This document shows, in pieces, positions 53,839 to 63,880 of a DNA stretch of 64,000 bases (position 1 is its first letter; the number at the start of each line of letters is the position of its first letter). The notes under the pieces are model-generated. The model saw nothing but the letters and a program-made list of their open reading frames with translations, was not told the DNA's origin and searched no databases. The stretch is from Henriciella marina (GTDB lineage Bacteria; Pseudomonadota; Alphaproteobacteria; Caulobacterales; Hyphomonadaceae), in assembly GCF_027213945.1 (NCBI RefSeq), contig NZ_JAPWGW010000001.1:434001-498000 (forward strand). Direction: 5' to 3'. Made by a program: the position numbers and the translations under genes.

Positions 53839-56124
53839 ATGGAAGACGGTGGAAAACTCGAATCCGCCAGTACCAGCCGCTGGACATCCTTACGGTGGTC
53901 GCTTCGCCACCTGAACCACAGGCGCGTTCAGCAACTTCTCGTTCTCTTTTGCGCAAGCGCCATCCTTTTAACCATGGCGTTCATCATCCTTTCGATGATC
54001 GCTGCCGATAATTACCCGCTTGGGGTCATGGCCGTTGTCGATGCTGCGACATTTCTCGGCCTTGGCGCCGCGATCCTTTTCGCAACGCAGAAACGGACGC
54101 TCACCCTGTCCATCCTGCTCGTCTGCATAAGTATTCCGGCCAATCTGATCGCCGAGATCCTCCTTCACGGAGCCGGGGCATGGATCGGCCTGATGCTTCT
54201 TGGTCTCAGCCCCTTCATGTTCGGCCTGCTGGCCCCTCTCTGGATGGCGTCGCTCTACACGTTCAGCCTCATTGTTTTCTACAATATCTATCTTGTCATT
54301 TTTCCGGGCGAAGGTGTCGTCTTTGACGGGCGTAATGAAACCTACCTCACCGCCGTGGCCCTCAGTATTATTACGGTCGCCAGCGTCCTCGCTGCGATCC
54401 TCCCAAAGAAGATAACCGGCGCTGCCTACGCCTCACTCAACCGGGCCGCCCAGAAGGAAAGCACGCTGAAAGAGCGCTATGCGCAATACGCAACGCTTGC
54501 TTCTGACTGGCACCTGGAGATCAATGAATTCGGCACGGTGACCGATTTCTTTGGGCCAGGGCATGCCGCTGGCTGCCACTGGCAAACCCTCTTCTATGAC
54601 TGGGAAGAGCAGGCCCACATCTTCCATGAAGCCCTCGCTTCGCGTGCGCCTTACGAGAAGATCCGCGCCAATCTGCGCGTTGGCGATCTCTCCCGGCGAG
54701 TTGAATGTACGGGTCATCCTGTCTTCCACCCCGATGGCAGCTTTGCGGGCTACCGGGTGATCGCGCATGACATCACCGAAAAAGCAGAGGCCGAGGAAAA
54801 GCTGAAAGTCCTCGCCATGTGCGACAGGCTCACGGGTCTCAAGAACCGCCACGCTTTCAACGAGTCCGTCGAAGCGCGACAGTCCCAGTCGGATGGTGAA
54901 GAAACGGCTGTCATCTGCATCGATCTCGACAATTTCAAGAATTTGAATGACCGGCAGGGCCATGAAAGCGGCGATGCAGCGCTCGCAGAGCTCGGGCTGC
55001 GCTTTCGCGAGTTCGAAGAAGCCATTCCTGGCCTCGAAGTCTTCCGGCTTGGCGGCGATGAGTTCTGCGCCCTCCTGACCACGCGGTGGGATCCCGAACG
55101 CATCCACTGGCTCGCCGAACAGTTTGCCGAAGCTGTTTTCCGCCCGATTAAGATGGAAGACCGTGTGGTTGATATGGCCGCCTCCATCGGCGCGGCCTGC
55201 ACCGGCCCGAACAAGACGCTGGCCAATACGCTGGAGCGCGCCGATGCCGCCGTCTATGAGGCGAAATCACTCGGCGGCGGACAATGCATTCTCTGTGCAG
55301 GTGAGATTGAAGTCCGGCTGGAGCGCCGCCTCGCGATCCGCCGGGATCTTGCCGCTGCCATCGCGAATGGCGACATCCGGATGCATTATCAGCCCATCTT
55401 TGAAGTCCGCACGGGCGCTTTGAGCGGGGTGGAGGCGCTGGCCCGCTGGGCACATCCTGTTTACGGCAACATTGCACCAGACGAGTTCATCACCGTTGCA
55501 GAGAGTAGCCGCTCCATCGTCAAGCTTGGCCAGTACACATTGCGCCGGGCCTGCAACGAGGCACTGCGCTGGATGAAAACCCATGGCGCCACAATCCAGC
55601 TCAATGTGAACGTCTCGCCGATGGAGATCATGAGCGAAGGCTTCATCGACTCGCTTCTCGCCATTCTCGAGGAAACCGGCTTTCCGGCAGAACTGCTTGA
55701 GCTTGAAATAACCGAACGCGGCATGTTCGAGGATATGGATGTGTCCCGCACCCGGCTGGATACCATCCGCGAGCATGGCGTGGGCATATCGCTCGATGAT
55801 TTCGGTACAGGCTATTCCTCGCTCAGCCGGCTCGAGACCCTGCCGATCGACAGGATCAAGGTCGACCGGTCATTCCTGACCCAGGCTGTTGAGAGCCGCC
55901 GCGCGCAGAAGCTTCTGGGCCTCATATCCGGCATTGGGGGGATCATGGACGTCGATATAGTCGCAGAGGGCATCGAAACTGAAGACCAGCTAAGACTGGT
56001 GCGTCTGGCCGGATTCTCCAAGGCTCAGGGTTATCTGTTCGGCAGGCCCGCCCCGATCAACGAGCTCGGCGCTGCTAACTGGAAACCCATGGAAAGCGAG
56101 CCCGCGCTACGCCAGAGCGCCTGA
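53839..56124 (+). CDS. Membrane GGDEF-EAL protein (dual c-di-GMP synthase/phosphodiesterase)
   Basis: 761 residues from the ATG at 53839 (AGAGGAAGAGGGA upstream). Five or six N-terminal membrane helices (about 30-190), PAS-like region (about 215-320), GGDEF domain with intact RLGGDEF at 405-409 and no RxxD inhibitory site, then an EAL domain with GVEALARW at 531-538, DDFGTGYSSLS and EGIETEDQ. Both catalytic cores look complete, so it may make and degrade c-di-GMP. Frames upstream start with TTG at 53779 or ATG at 53800. Confidence 0.92.
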   Translation: MEDGGKLESASTSRWTSLRWSLRHLNHRRVQQLLVLFCASAILLTMAFIILSMIAADNYPLGVMAVVDAATFLGLGAAILFATQKRTLTLSILLVCISIPANLIAEILLHGAGAWIGLMLLGLSPFMFGLLAPLWMASLYTFSLIVFYNIYLVIFPGEGVVFDGRNETYLTAVALSIITVASVLAAILPKKITGAAYASLNRAAQKESTLKERYAQYATLASDWHLEINEFGTVTDFFGPGHAAGCHWQTLFYDWEEQAHIFHEALASRAPYEKIRANLRVGDLSRRVECTGHPVFHPDGSFAGYRVIAHDITEKAEAEEKLKVLAMCDRLTGLKNRHAFNESVEARQSQSDGEETAVICIDLDNFKNLNDRQGHESGDAALAELGLRFREFEEAIPGLEVFRLGGDEFCALLTTRWDPERIHWLAEQFAEAVFRPIKMEDRVVDMAASIGAACTGPNKTLANTLERADAAVYEAKSLGGGQCILCAGEIEVRLERRLAIRRDLAAAIANGDIRMHYQPIFEVRTGALSGVEALARWAHPVYGNIAPDEFITVAESSRSIVKLGQYTLRRACNEALRWMKTHGATIQLNVNVSPMEIMSEGFIDSLLAILEETGFPAELLELEITERGMFEDMDVSRTRLDTIREHGVGISLDDFGTGYSSLSRLETLPIDRIKVDRSFLTQAVESRRAQKLLGLISGIGGIMDVDIVAEGIETEDQLRLVRLAGFSKAQGYLFGRPAPINELGAANWKPMESEPALRQSA

Positions 56125-56194
56125 GATAGGGCAGAGACAGGCCGCGGCGTATTTTCTGGTTCTTTTCCTCCGCGCCATGCGATAGGCGTCGGCC

Positions 56195-56812
56195 ATGGAC
56201 CAGCTTTCAATATTCCCAGCCACGCTGACACTGATCGCGATCAATGTCCTCGTCAGCATCTATGGCTGGCTGAACCAGCAATTCCTGCTGAAGAACCTCT
56301 TCGACGTGGGCGCGGTCCGCGAGAAGCGCGAATACCATCGCCTCGTCACATCGGGCTTCCTTCACGGCGGCGTGTTTCACCTGCTCATCAACATGTTCGT
56401 CCTCTTCCAGTTCGGACGCTACATTGAGTATCAACTGGGTACGCCAGCCTTCGTCGTCGTCTATTTCGCCGCGCTTCTGGGCGGTAATCTCTGGGCGTTG
56501 CTGGAGAACTTCCGCACACCGGACTACCGCGCGCTTGGCGCATCTGGGGCAACGTCAGGGATCATCCTGTCCTTTTGCCTGTTCCAGCCTTTCGCGATGT
56601 TGCTCTTCTTCATCATTCCGATGCCGGCTATCGTTTTCGGCATCCTCTTCATCGTCATCAGCGTCATCCTCGCCCAGCGGGAGAACCGCATCATCGGCCA
56701 TGAAGCACATATTGGCGGGGCCATTGCCGGCCTGATCGCAACTATCGTCATCGCCCCGGACTCACTCTCCATCTTCTCTCAGCAGGTGGCTGGCGTCCTT
56801 GGAGGGGGCTGA
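56195..56812 (+). CDS. Rhomboid family intramembrane serine protease
   Basis: 205 residues, about six membrane helices. Catalytic Ser117 in GASGATSG and His172 in HEAHIGGAIAG; HLLIN at 62-66 is the conserved motif of helix 2. Cleaves membrane proteins within the bilayer. The zapE ATG begins four bases after its stop. Confidence 0.92.
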   Translation: MDQLSIFPATLTLIAINVLVSIYGWLNQQFLLKNLFDVGAVREKREYHRLVTSGFLHGGVFHLLINMFVLFQFGRYIEYQLGTPAFVVVYFAALLGGNLWALLENFRTPDYRALGASGATSGIILSFCLFQPFAMLLFFIIPMPAIVFGILFIVISVILAQRENRIIGHEAHIGGAIAGLIATIVIAPDSLSIFSQQVAGVLGGG

Positions 56813-56816
56813 ACGA

Positions 56817-57974
56817 ATGAGTGTTGAACAGGCCTATCAGGCACGGGTTGAAGCAGGGCAGCTGAACGAGGATAGCGCCCAGCGCGAGGCGGCCCGCAAG
56901 CTCGACAGCGTCCTCGAACGCCTCGCCGAGGCAAAGCCAGCTGGCCTGTTCCGCATGGAAACCAAGGTAAAGGGGCTTTACCTCTGGGGCGGTGTCGGGC
57001 GCGGCAAGTCCATGCTGATGGACCTCTTCCATGACCTGTCGCCGGTAAAGGCCAAGCGTGTCCACTTCCATGAGTTCATGGGCCGCGTGCATGATGAGAT
57101 GAATGCCTGGCGCGAAATGAGCGAAAGTGAACGCAAGCGCGCGGACCACCGGGTCAAAGGCGCTGGCAGCGACCCGATTCCGCCGGTCGCCAAGCTGATT
57201 GCCTCAGAGGCCAAGCTGCTCTGCTTTGACGAGTTTCAGGTGACCCAGATCGCTGACGCCATGATCCTCGGCCGCCTGTTCGAAAGCTTGTTCGAGGCTC
57301 GGGTCACTGTCGTTGCCACCTCGAACCGCCATCCCGACGACCTCTACAAGAACGGCCTCAACCGCCAGCTCTTCGTCCCCTTCATTGAGCGCATCAAGGA
57401 TGAATGCGATATTTTTGAGCTGGTCGCCGAACGCGATTACCGGCTCGAACGCCTGACCGAAGCGCCCGTCTGGCATGTGTCTGATGACCCGGCCAAAAGA
57501 GAGAAGACGTTGGATGAGGCATTCGAACGCCTGACCCTCGGTGCGCGCCCGAATTCGTGCGTACTGCACGTAAAAGGCCGCCAGCTCAAGGTCAGCCGCG
57601 AGGCTGCAGGCGTCGCTCGCTTCTCATTTCCGGAGCTCTGCGCCCGCCCGCTAGGGGCGCGCGATTATCTCGCTATTGCCTCCACCTTCCACACCGTCCT
57701 GCTGGACGACATCCCGCTCCTGTCGAAGGAAAAGCGCAATGAAGCGGCGCGTTTCGTTGCCCTGATCGATGCGCTTTATGAGGCGCGCGTCAAACTCGTG
57801 GCGACGGCCGAGGCCGAACCCGAAGCCCTCTACCCAGAAGGCGATGGTAGTTTCGAGTTCGAACGCACGGCAAGCCGGCTCTTCGAAATGCGCTCACGCG
57901 ACTACCTCGCGCTTGAACACCGCACACCGCCGCGGGCTGAAAACCTTGAGACACAAACTGAGCCGCAGGCATAA
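56817..57974 (+). CDS. zapE: Cell division ATPase ZapE (AFG1 family)
   Basis: 385 residues from the ATG at 56817 (GGAGGGGG upstream). Walker A GGVGRGKS at 58-65, Walker B LLCFDEFQVTQI, VVATSNRHPDDLYKNGLNRQLF and an ARPLGARDYLAIASTFHTVLLDDIP segment. ZapE acts on the Z ring and in heat or low-oxygen growth; mitochondrial homologue AFG1/LACE1 helps respiratory complexes. Terminator follows. Confidence 0.95.
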   Translation: MSVEQAYQARVEAGQLNEDSAQREAARKLDSVLERLAEAKPAGLFRMETKVKGLYLWGGVGRGKSMLMDLFHDLSPVKAKRVHFHEFMGRVHDEMNAWREMSESERKRADHRVKGAGSDPIPPVAKLIASEAKLLCFDEFQVTQIADAMILGRLFESLFEARVTVVATSNRHPDDLYKNGLNRQLFVPFIERIKDECDIFELVAERDYRLERLTEAPVWHVSDDPAKREKTLDEAFERLTLGARPNSCVLHVKGRQLKVSREAAGVARFSFPELCARPLGARDYLAIASTFHTVLLDDIPLLSKEKRNEAARFVALIDALYEARVKLVATAEAEPEALYPEGDGSFEFERTASRLFEMRSRDYLALEHRTPPRAENLETQTEPQA

Positions 57975-57975
57975 A

Positions 57976-58003
57976 AAATCCCCGCGCTTGGCGGGGATTT
58001 TCT
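57976..58003. terminator. Bidirectional terminator between zapE and rpmE
   Basis: AAATCCCCGC and GCGGGGATTT pair around GCTTG and are followed by TCT on the plus strand, with an A run giving a T tract on the minus strand. The zapE stop overlaps its base. Confidence 0.8.
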
Positions 58004-58027
58004 GAACTTTTCTGTTCGAAAGCCGGC

Positions 58028-58246
58028 TTAGACGCCGAAGCCCTTGAACTTGTCCTTGAAGCGCGACACGCGGCCACCGCGGTCCAGCTGCTGGTTGCCG
58101 CCGGTCCATGCCGGGTGCGAGCTGGAATCGATGTCCAGCGTCAGGCGGTCGCCCTCTTTGCCATAGGTCGAACGGGTCTGGTACTCCGTCCCGTCGGTCA
58201 TGACGACGGTGATGAAGTGATAATCAGGATGGCCTTCGGCTTTCAT
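58028..58246 (-). CDS. rpmE: 50S ribosomal protein L31 (zinc-independent type)
   Basis: 72 residues: [24 protein letters not shown], then [30 protein letters not shown]. The zinc-binding cysteines of type-A L31 are absent, as is usual in alphaproteobacteria. AGGA precedes the ATG. Confidence 0.97.
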   Translation of the reverse strand: MKAEGHPDYHFITVVMTDGTEYQTRSTYGKEGDRLTLDIDSSSHPAWTGGNQQLDRGGRVSRFKDKFKGFGV

Positions 58247-58370
58247 CGTCTCTAGTCCTCGCGTCAGCGGCCACCCTGCGCGGATTGGCCTCTGTGAAAT
58301 TCGGAAAGCGGGGTCTTAGTAGATTGAGGCCCGGCCCGCAAGGGGCCGAGTGCCAAGGAAGGTGCAAGAG

Positions 58371-60212
58371 ATGAGCGAGGCTACTAGCCAGATCAGCGAC
58401 GACCGCCGTGAAACGCTACCCGACCAGGGCGGCGCAGACCGGCCGAAGGCACGAAGCGTGAAGCCGCTGGCCCTGCTCTGGCCCTATGTGCGCAAGCATC
58501 TGACGCTCGTTTTCGTCGCGCTTTTCTTTCTTGTCGTGTCCACCATGGCCGCGCTTTCCATACCGTGGCTGTTCGGGCGAGCGGTCGATGCGGGCGCAGG
58601 CGGCGCAGATGGAGCCGCCCTTCTCGACACAATCGATCGGTATTTCCTCTACGTCCTGCTCGCCGCTGTCCTGATGGGCATATTGAGCGCGCTGAGATTC
58701 TATTTCGTGTCGCGCTTTGGTGAGCGCGTCGCCGCCGACCTTCGCACCGACCTTTATGCCAAACTTCTCAGCCTCGGCCCGCGCTTTCATGCCGGTATGC
58801 GCTCTGGCGAGAGCGTCTCGCGCCTGACCGCAGACGTCACCCTGATCGAACAATTCCTCGGCACGTCCGCTTCACTTGCGACCCGTACCATCCTGTCCAC
58901 CACGGGCGCCATCGCCATGATGCTCATCACCAACTGGAAGCTTGGTGGCACCCTCCTCCTCATGATCCCGCTCGCCATGCTGCCTGTCATGATCATTGGC
59001 CGCATCATTCGCGGCGCCTCCAACAAGGCCCAGTCGCGTCTCGCCGATGCGGGCGCGCAGGCATCAGAGGCGCTCGACGCGATCGAGCTGGTACAGGCCT
59101 ATGGGCAGGAACAACGCCGCGAGAAGAGTTTTGCCGAAGCAGCAGAAGCCGTCTTCCAGGCCGCGCTGAAGCGCATCACGGCCCGCGCCTTCATGATCCT
59201 GGCGGTGTCCATCATGCTGCTGGGCGGCATGGTCGGCATCCTGTGGCTTGGCGCCCGCGCTGTCGCGACCGGCCAGATGACACCGGGCGAGCTGACGCAG
59301 ATGATCCTCTATGCCTTCTATGCAGGCTCTGGCTTCGGCATGCTGGCAGAGGTCTGGGGCGAGGTCATGCGTGCAGCAGGTGCCAGCGACCGCGCCAGCG
59401 AGATCCTGCGTGAGACGCCGGAAATCCTGCCCCCGCAGACCTCCCTCCCCATCGCTTCATCTGTCCAAGGACATCTCATCTTCGACGCGGTGGACTTTTC
59501 CTACGGCACGGACGACGCGCCCGCCCTCAAGGGCTTCAGCCTCGATGTTCAGCCGGGTGAGTTCGTCGCGCTTGTCGGCCCGTCCGGCGCCGGCAAGTCG
59601 ACCGTCTTCCGCCTCGCCCTTCGCCTGTTCGATCCGCAATCGGGCGATATCACCGTGGACGGCGTCGAAGCCCCGGACACAGACCCCGCCCTCTGGCGCA
59701 GCCAGTTCGCCTATGCCCCGCAGGAGTCGGCCCTCTTCACCGGGACCGCGCGCGAGAACATCGCCTTTGGCGCGCAGGGCGGCACAGCCCCGGACGATGA
59801 GCTGATCGACGCGGCGCGCATGGCTGAGGCGTGGCGCTTCCTTGAAGACCGCGGCGGCCTCGATGCAGACCTTGGCCAGAAAGGCCGGAGCCTCTCAGGC
59901 GGCCAGCGCCAGCGCGTCGCCCTCGCCCGCGCGCTTGTCCGCCGCGCGCCCATCCTCCTGCTCGATGAGGCGACCTCCGCCCTCGACAGCGAGAGTGAAG
60001 GCCTCGTCCAGAAAGCCATCGCGGCGGCTGCCCAAGGGCGGACCACGCTCGTCATCGCGCACAGGCTTTCGACCATCCGGCGCGCCGACAGGATCATTGT
60101 CATGGAAGATGGCCGCATCGTTGAACAGGGCAGCCACGACACGCTCGTCAAAAAAGGCGGGCTTTATGCCCGCCTCGCTGAGATGCAATTTGCCGCCGAA
60201 GCCGCAGAATAA
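58371..60212 (+). CDS. ABC exporter half-transporter (MsbA-like permease/ATPase)
   Basis: 613 residues from the ATG at 58371. Six-helix membrane domain (about 25-310) fused to one ATPase domain: Walker A GPSGAGKST, signature LSGGQRQRVALARAL, Walker B ILLLDEATSALD and H-loop AHRLST. Homodimer expected, exporting lipids, drugs or peptides. Often beside rpmE in this lineage. Substrate unknown. Confidence 0.93.
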   Translation: MSEATSQISDDRRETLPDQGGADRPKARSVKPLALLWPYVRKHLTLVFVALFFLVVSTMAALSIPWLFGRAVDAGAGGADGAALLDTIDRYFLYVLLAAVLMGILSALRFYFVSRFGERVAADLRTDLYAKLLSLGPRFHAGMRSGESVSRLTADVTLIEQFLGTSASLATRTILSTTGAIAMMLITNWKLGGTLLLMIPLAMLPVMIIGRIIRGASNKAQSRLADAGAQASEALDAIELVQAYGQEQRREKSFAEAAEAVFQAALKRITARAFMILAVSIMLLGGMVGILWLGARAVATGQMTPGELTQMILYAFYAGSGFGMLAEVWGEVMRAAGASDRASEILRETPEILPPQTSLPIASSVQGHLIFDAVDFSYGTDDAPALKGFSLDVQPGEFVALVGPSGAGKSTVFRLALRLFDPQSGDITVDGVEAPDTDPALWRSQFAYAPQESALFTGTARENIAFGAQGGTAPDDELIDAARMAEAWRFLEDRGGLDADLGQKGRSLSGGQRQRVALARALVRRAPILLLDEATSALDSESEGLVQKAIAAAAQGRTTLVIAHRLSTIRRADRIIVMEDGRIVEQGSHDTLVKKGGLYARLAEMQFAAEAAE

Positions 60213-60221
60213 GCGGCGAGA

Positions 60222-61034
60222 TCAGCCGCCCATAAAAGCCTTCGCCTTGCGCAGCCGCTCGCGCAGCTTTGGCATCAGCGGCTCATTGGTGGCGAGGATG
60301 TTGCCAGTCTCCAGCACGTCGCCGCCATCGATCTCTTCGACATAGCCGCCCGCTTCACGGACCAGCACGATGCCGGCGGCAATGTCCCAAGGCTTGAGGC
60401 CCCGTTCCCAGAAACCGTCGAACCGGCCTGCTGCGACCCAGGCAAGGTCCAGCGCAGCGGAACCGTTGCGGCGAAGACCCGCGGTCACTGGCGTCAACGA
60501 ACCAAGCTCACCTGCGAACAGCCGGTGCGCCTCCGCGCCGCGTCCAACCCATGGAGAACCCATGGCAAGCACGGCCTCTTCGGTGTTCTTGCGCGCAGCC
60601 ACAATCAGTTTGCGCTGATCGAGCCACGCGCCGCGGCCTGTCTCTGCCCAGAAGATCTCATTCTTGGCGACGTCATAGACGACGCCCGCCAACAGCTTGC
60701 CTTCACGCTCCAGCCCGATGGACACCGCATAGTGCGGCTGGCCGTGCAGGAAGTTCAGCGTGCCGTCCAGCGGATCAACAATGAAACGGTTCGATTTGTC
60801 CGACCCCTCGACCAGGCCGCGCTCTTCCATAAGAAAGCCATAGCCCGGACGTGCCTTTGTCAGGCTGTCATATATGATCTGCTCGGCGCGGTGATCGGCA
60901 TTGGAGACGAAATCGGCAGGGCCCTTCTTGGACACTTGCAGGTTTTCGACTTCCCCGAAATCGCGCGCAAGCGAGCGGCCCGCAGCACGGGCTGCGGCGA
61001 TCATCACGGTTCCGACGGGAGAGGGTTTGGACAT
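60222..61034 (-). CDS. Inositol monophosphatase family protein
   Basis: 270 residues. Metal-binding motifs FLMEERGL, DPLDGTLNF and the C-terminal WDIAAGIVLVREAGG. Hydrolyses inositol phosphates or related sugar phosphates; SuhB-type members also act in rRNA processing. Just after efp on the same strand (13 bases), a frequent pairing. Confidence 0.92.
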   Translation of the reverse strand: MSKPSPVGTVMIAAARAAGRSLARDFGEVENLQVSKKGPADFVSNADHRAEQIIYDSLTKARPGYGFLMEERGLVEGSDKSNRFIVDPLDGTLNFLHGQPHYAVSIGLEREGKLLAGVVYDVAKNEIFWAETGRGAWLDQRKLIVAARKNTEEAVLAMGSPWVGRGAEAHRLFAGELGSLTPVTAGLRRNGSAALDLAWVAAGRFDGFWERGLKPWDIAAGIVLVREAGGYVEEIDGGDVLETGNILATNEPLMPKLRERLRKAKAFMGG

Positions 61035-61047
61035 TCAGTAAGCCTGT

Positions 61048-61614
61048 CTAGTCAGCGCGTCTGAGATAGGTGGAGTCTTCGGTCTGAACGACGATGCGCT
61101 CGCCCTGCCCGACGAATGGCGGGACCATGACACGGATGCCGTTCTCGCAGGTCGCCGGCTTGAAGCTGTTGGCGGCCGTCTGGCCCTTCACGACCGGCTC
61201 GGTCTCTTCAATCGTCAGGATGACCTGATCTGGCAGCGAAATGCCGATCGGCTTGTCTTCGTAAAATTCGATGACAACGACCATCTCGCTCTGAAGGAAG
61301 GCTTCCTGCTCGCCGATAAAGTCTTTCTGGATCTCGATCTGCTCGAAGGTTTCCTGATCCATGAAGGCATGCGCTTCACCGGCATCATAGAGATACTGAT
61401 AGTCCTTCTGCTCGAGACGGATCTTCTCGACCGTCTCCGAAGAGCGGAAGCGCTCATTCAGCTTGGATCCATTGATCAGGTTGCGCAGTTCGACCTGGTT
61501 GAAGGCACCGCCCTTGCCGGGCTTTACCGAGTTGGTCTTGACCGCGCGCCAGACGCTGCCCTGGTGTTCGATGACATTGCCTGGCTTGATTTCATTGCCA
61601 TTGATCTTGGCCAT
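61048..61614 (-). CDS. efp: Translation elongation factor P
   Basis: 188 residues. Three-domain OB-like protein; modifiable residue Lys34 in [15 protein letters not shown]. Relieves ribosome stalling at proline runs. AGGA precedes the ATG. No epmA or earP modification genes nearby. Confidence 0.97.
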   Translation of the reverse strand: MAKINGNEIKPGNVIEHQGSVWRAVKTNSVKPGKGGAFNQVELRNLINGSKLNERFRSSETVEKIRLEQKDYQYLYDAGEAHAFMDQETFEQIEIQKDFIGEQEAFLQSEMVVVIEFYEDKPIGISLPDQVILTIEETEPVVKGQTAANSFKPATCENGIRVMVPPFVGQGERIVVQTEDSTYLRRAD

Positions 61615-61758
61615 GCGCGAATTTCCTGTAAGTCGACGATGGGCGCGAGGTAGCCGCGAGAGCCGCCATGGTCAAGCTGACAAGGGCCGCTCCACTGGAC
61701 ACGACCGCCTGCCTCTGCTTGTTTCCGCCGCCTCGAATATGCCTTACGGAAGTCATTC

Positions 61759-62028
61759 ATGAACTGGTTTTCGAATTTTCTGAGCTTTGAAAAGCCGCTG
61801 GGTGAGCTGCTCACGCGCCTGCTCTTCTATCTGTTCATCATCTTCATCATCTGGCGCGGTGTAGAGACGCTGGTCTTCTATCTCACCTATTTCGGTGAGA
61901 ATTTCGGCATGGCCCTCTGGGGCATCCTGAAGACCCCGGTCGTCGTCATCGTCCAGCTCCTCATGCTGCGAGTCTTTACCGAGGCGGTCCTGGCCGTCCT
62001 GCGCCTCGACAAGTCGCACGAAGAGTAA
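61759..62028 (+). CDS. Small membrane protein resembling DUF4282
   Basis: 89 residues, two hydrophobic helices (LLFYLFIIFIIWRGVETLVFYL and FGMALWGILKTPVVVIVQLLML) followed by RVFTEAVLAVLRL, which resembles the C-terminal pattern of DUF4282 proteins. Family assignment is tentative. Divergent from efp. Confidence 0.65.
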   Translation: MNWFSNFLSFEKPLGELLTRLLFYLFIIFIIWRGVETLVFYLTYFGENFGMALWGILKTPVVVIVQLLMLRVFTEAVLAVLRLDKSHEE

Positions 62029-62041
62029 GCTCACCGGCTCG

Positions 62042-62259
62042 TCCTTCGACTTCGCTCAGGATGAGCCAATCATATGTCTATTCAGGACGTCATCATCGGT
62101 GGCGCAGCCATCTGAGGATCCATCTCCTGCCGTCGAAACAAACGCGGGTTAGAAGGTCTGAAGCTGGGCTCCCAGACCGCTAAGGCGGTCGGGAGTGACG
62201 CGGTTATCGACGGCTGGTCCCAGGTTCTCGACGCGCTCATCCTGAGCGAAGTCGAAGGA
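62042..62259. repeat. REP/BIME-type inverted repeat element
   Basis: A 24-base sequence at 62042-62065 (TCCTTCGACTTCGCTCAGGA, then TGAG) is repeated as its exact reverse complement at 62236-62259, enclosing 170 bases. Between them another hairpin, CTCCC(A)GACCGC with GCGGTCGGGAG, lies near 62169-62196. The gene-free stretch 62029-62281 holds only this. Similar sequences (CTCAGGATGA-type) occur in many bacterial genomes as dispersed intergenic repeats. Confidence 0.75.
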
Positions 62260-62281
62260 TAGAGCGCCCCGCACCCCAACT

Positions 62282-62947
62282 CTAAAACTCAGACGCCGCC
62301 TCATCCAGCGCGGCATTGAACTCGCGCACTGCCGCGGCCGGCCCATCCGTATGCGCCCAGACGCCTGCGCTCACAGCCAGGAAATCCGCGCCCGCCAGTG
62401 ACAGCGCCATCGCCCGCTCTGGCGTGATCCCGCCAATGGCGACGCAGGGCAGTTCCATCACGGCTTGCCACCAGGTCAGAAGATCAGTGTCCGCAGGCAC
62501 CGTGTCGGCCTTTGTGGCGCTGGGGAAGAAAGCCCCGAAGGCGACATAGTCGGCCCCCTGCTCGCCTGCCTCCATGGCGACATGGCGCGAATCCTTCGCC
62601 GTTGCGCCAATGATTGGCTGCTTGCCGAGCCGCTTACGCGCCTCTTTCACCTGCATGTCGAGATGACCAAGATGCACGCCGTCTGCGCCAACCCGTGCGC
62701 AGACATCAACACTGTCATTGATAATCAGCGCGACATCATTCGCGCGGCAAACGGGCAGCAGCGCGCGTGCCAGTGTTTCAGTGGCGGCTTCATCCACCAT
62801 GCCATCCGGCTTGATGCGCACCTGAAGGCAGGCGATATCGCCGCCTTCGAGTGAGCCTTCAAACGTTTTCACAAAAGCGTCCACGTCCGGAACGCTGGAG
62901 GGTGTGATGAGGTAAAGGCGCGTGCGCTCGCGTTTGATATCGGTCAT
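62282..62947 (-). CDS. thiE: Thiamine phosphate synthase
   Basis: 221 residues, TIM barrel: LYLITPSS, VRIKPDG, GADGVHLGHLD, GATAKDSRHVAMEAGEQGADYVAFGAFFPSATK and AIGGITPERA. Joins the pyrimidine and thiazole parts of thiamine. The usual GVS is replaced by GATA. Not in a thi operon here; either an orphan or a paralogue. Confidence 0.88.
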   Translation of the reverse strand: MTDIKRERTRLYLITPSSVPDVDAFVKTFEGSLEGGDIACLQVRIKPDGMVDEAATETLARALLPVCRANDVALIINDSVDVCARVGADGVHLGHLDMQVKEARKRLGKQPIIGATAKDSRHVAMEAGEQGADYVAFGAFFPSATKADTVPADTDLLTWWQAVMELPCVAIGGITPERAMALSLAGADFLAVSAGVWAHTDGPAAAVREFNAALDEAASEF

Positions 62948-63004
62948 GGCCGCCTAGGTAGCGCCTTCGCCTCCCCGCGCAAAGCCCGCCAAGCTGAAGC
63001 CGAC

Positions 63005-63790
63005 CTAGCTAAAGTCAGGCGTGAAGCGGATATTGTCCTTCTCCAGACCCTTCAGAACGACATCGAGACCGCCCGACTTGATCATCCATTCAAGACGGTG
63101 GTCGCGATATTCGCGCTTGAACAGCCCTGCTTCGACCGCGCCGCTCACATCCTGCATGCCGGAAATGCTGTCGACCGCTTCCTGCGCCGATGTCGAGACG
63201 CTGGACCGGACCATGGCGCGCTTGTGCCAGGCCGCTAGCTTGCTGCCTTCAGCTGGCGCAAACCCCATGCCCGCAGACCCGTTGATATAAGGCACGACAG
63301 AAAGATCGCCCCAGCCGAAATTGTCGCCATTGAACCAGTCGCGGTCGCCCAGCTCCCGCTCCAGCCAGGCATGAAGCCCGGCGATTTGCTCGCCCGCGCG
63401 CGCCATGATCCGGTCTTTCAGTTCACCGGTCGCGCGCTTGAAATTGTTGAGCTCACCAAGGCCCCAATTGATCGGCTCATAATGGCAGTCCATCACATCC
63501 TCGATGAGGCGGACGCGGGCGCGCTCCAGCGGCGACTTCGGCAGCATGGGCGGGGTCGGCCACTTGTCCTCGATATATTCGAGAATGATCGTCGAATCGA
63601 AGATCGCAGCATCGCCGTCGCGCAGGAATGGCACCTCGCCGCGCGGATTTCCTGTCATGAAATCGTCTGGCGTTGATCCCGTCCCGATCCCGGCAGGCAG
63701 CCGGGTCTCAAACTCGATCCCTTTTTCCCGCAGAGAGATTTTCACTTTCTGTGCGTAGGGCGAGAGCGGGTGCTCGTAGACGATCAGCAT
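63005..63790 (-). CDS. Glutathione S-transferase family protein
   Basis: 261 residues from the ATG at 63790. N-terminal thioredoxin-fold domain MLIVYEHPLSPYAQKVKISLREKGIEFE with GEVPFLRDGDAAIFDSTIILEYIED (glutathione-binding Glu-Ser turn read as Asp-Ser), then a helical C-terminal domain. Longer C terminus than typical GSTs. Upstream in-frame codons start with TTG at 63865 and look unlikely. Confidence 0.88.
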   Translation of the reverse strand: MLIVYEHPLSPYAQKVKISLREKGIEFETRLPAGIGTGSTPDDFMTGNPRGEVPFLRDGDAAIFDSTIILEYIEDKWPTPPMLPKSPLERARVRLIEDVMDCHYEPINWGLGELNNFKRATGELKDRIMARAGEQIAGLHAWLERELGDRDWFNGDNFGWGDLSVVPYINGSAGMGFAPAEGSKLAAWHKRAMVRSSVSTSAQEAVDSISGMQDVSGAVEAGLFKREYRDHRLEWMIKSGGLDVVLKGLEKDNIRFTPDFS

Positions 63791-63880
63791 GTGCGGCGGC
63801 CTCCAATCATTGTGTTGCTCACAATGGACCGGCGCTGGCCCCGGGGAAGGCAAGCGCCAATTCAAGGCACCGCAAAAGAA

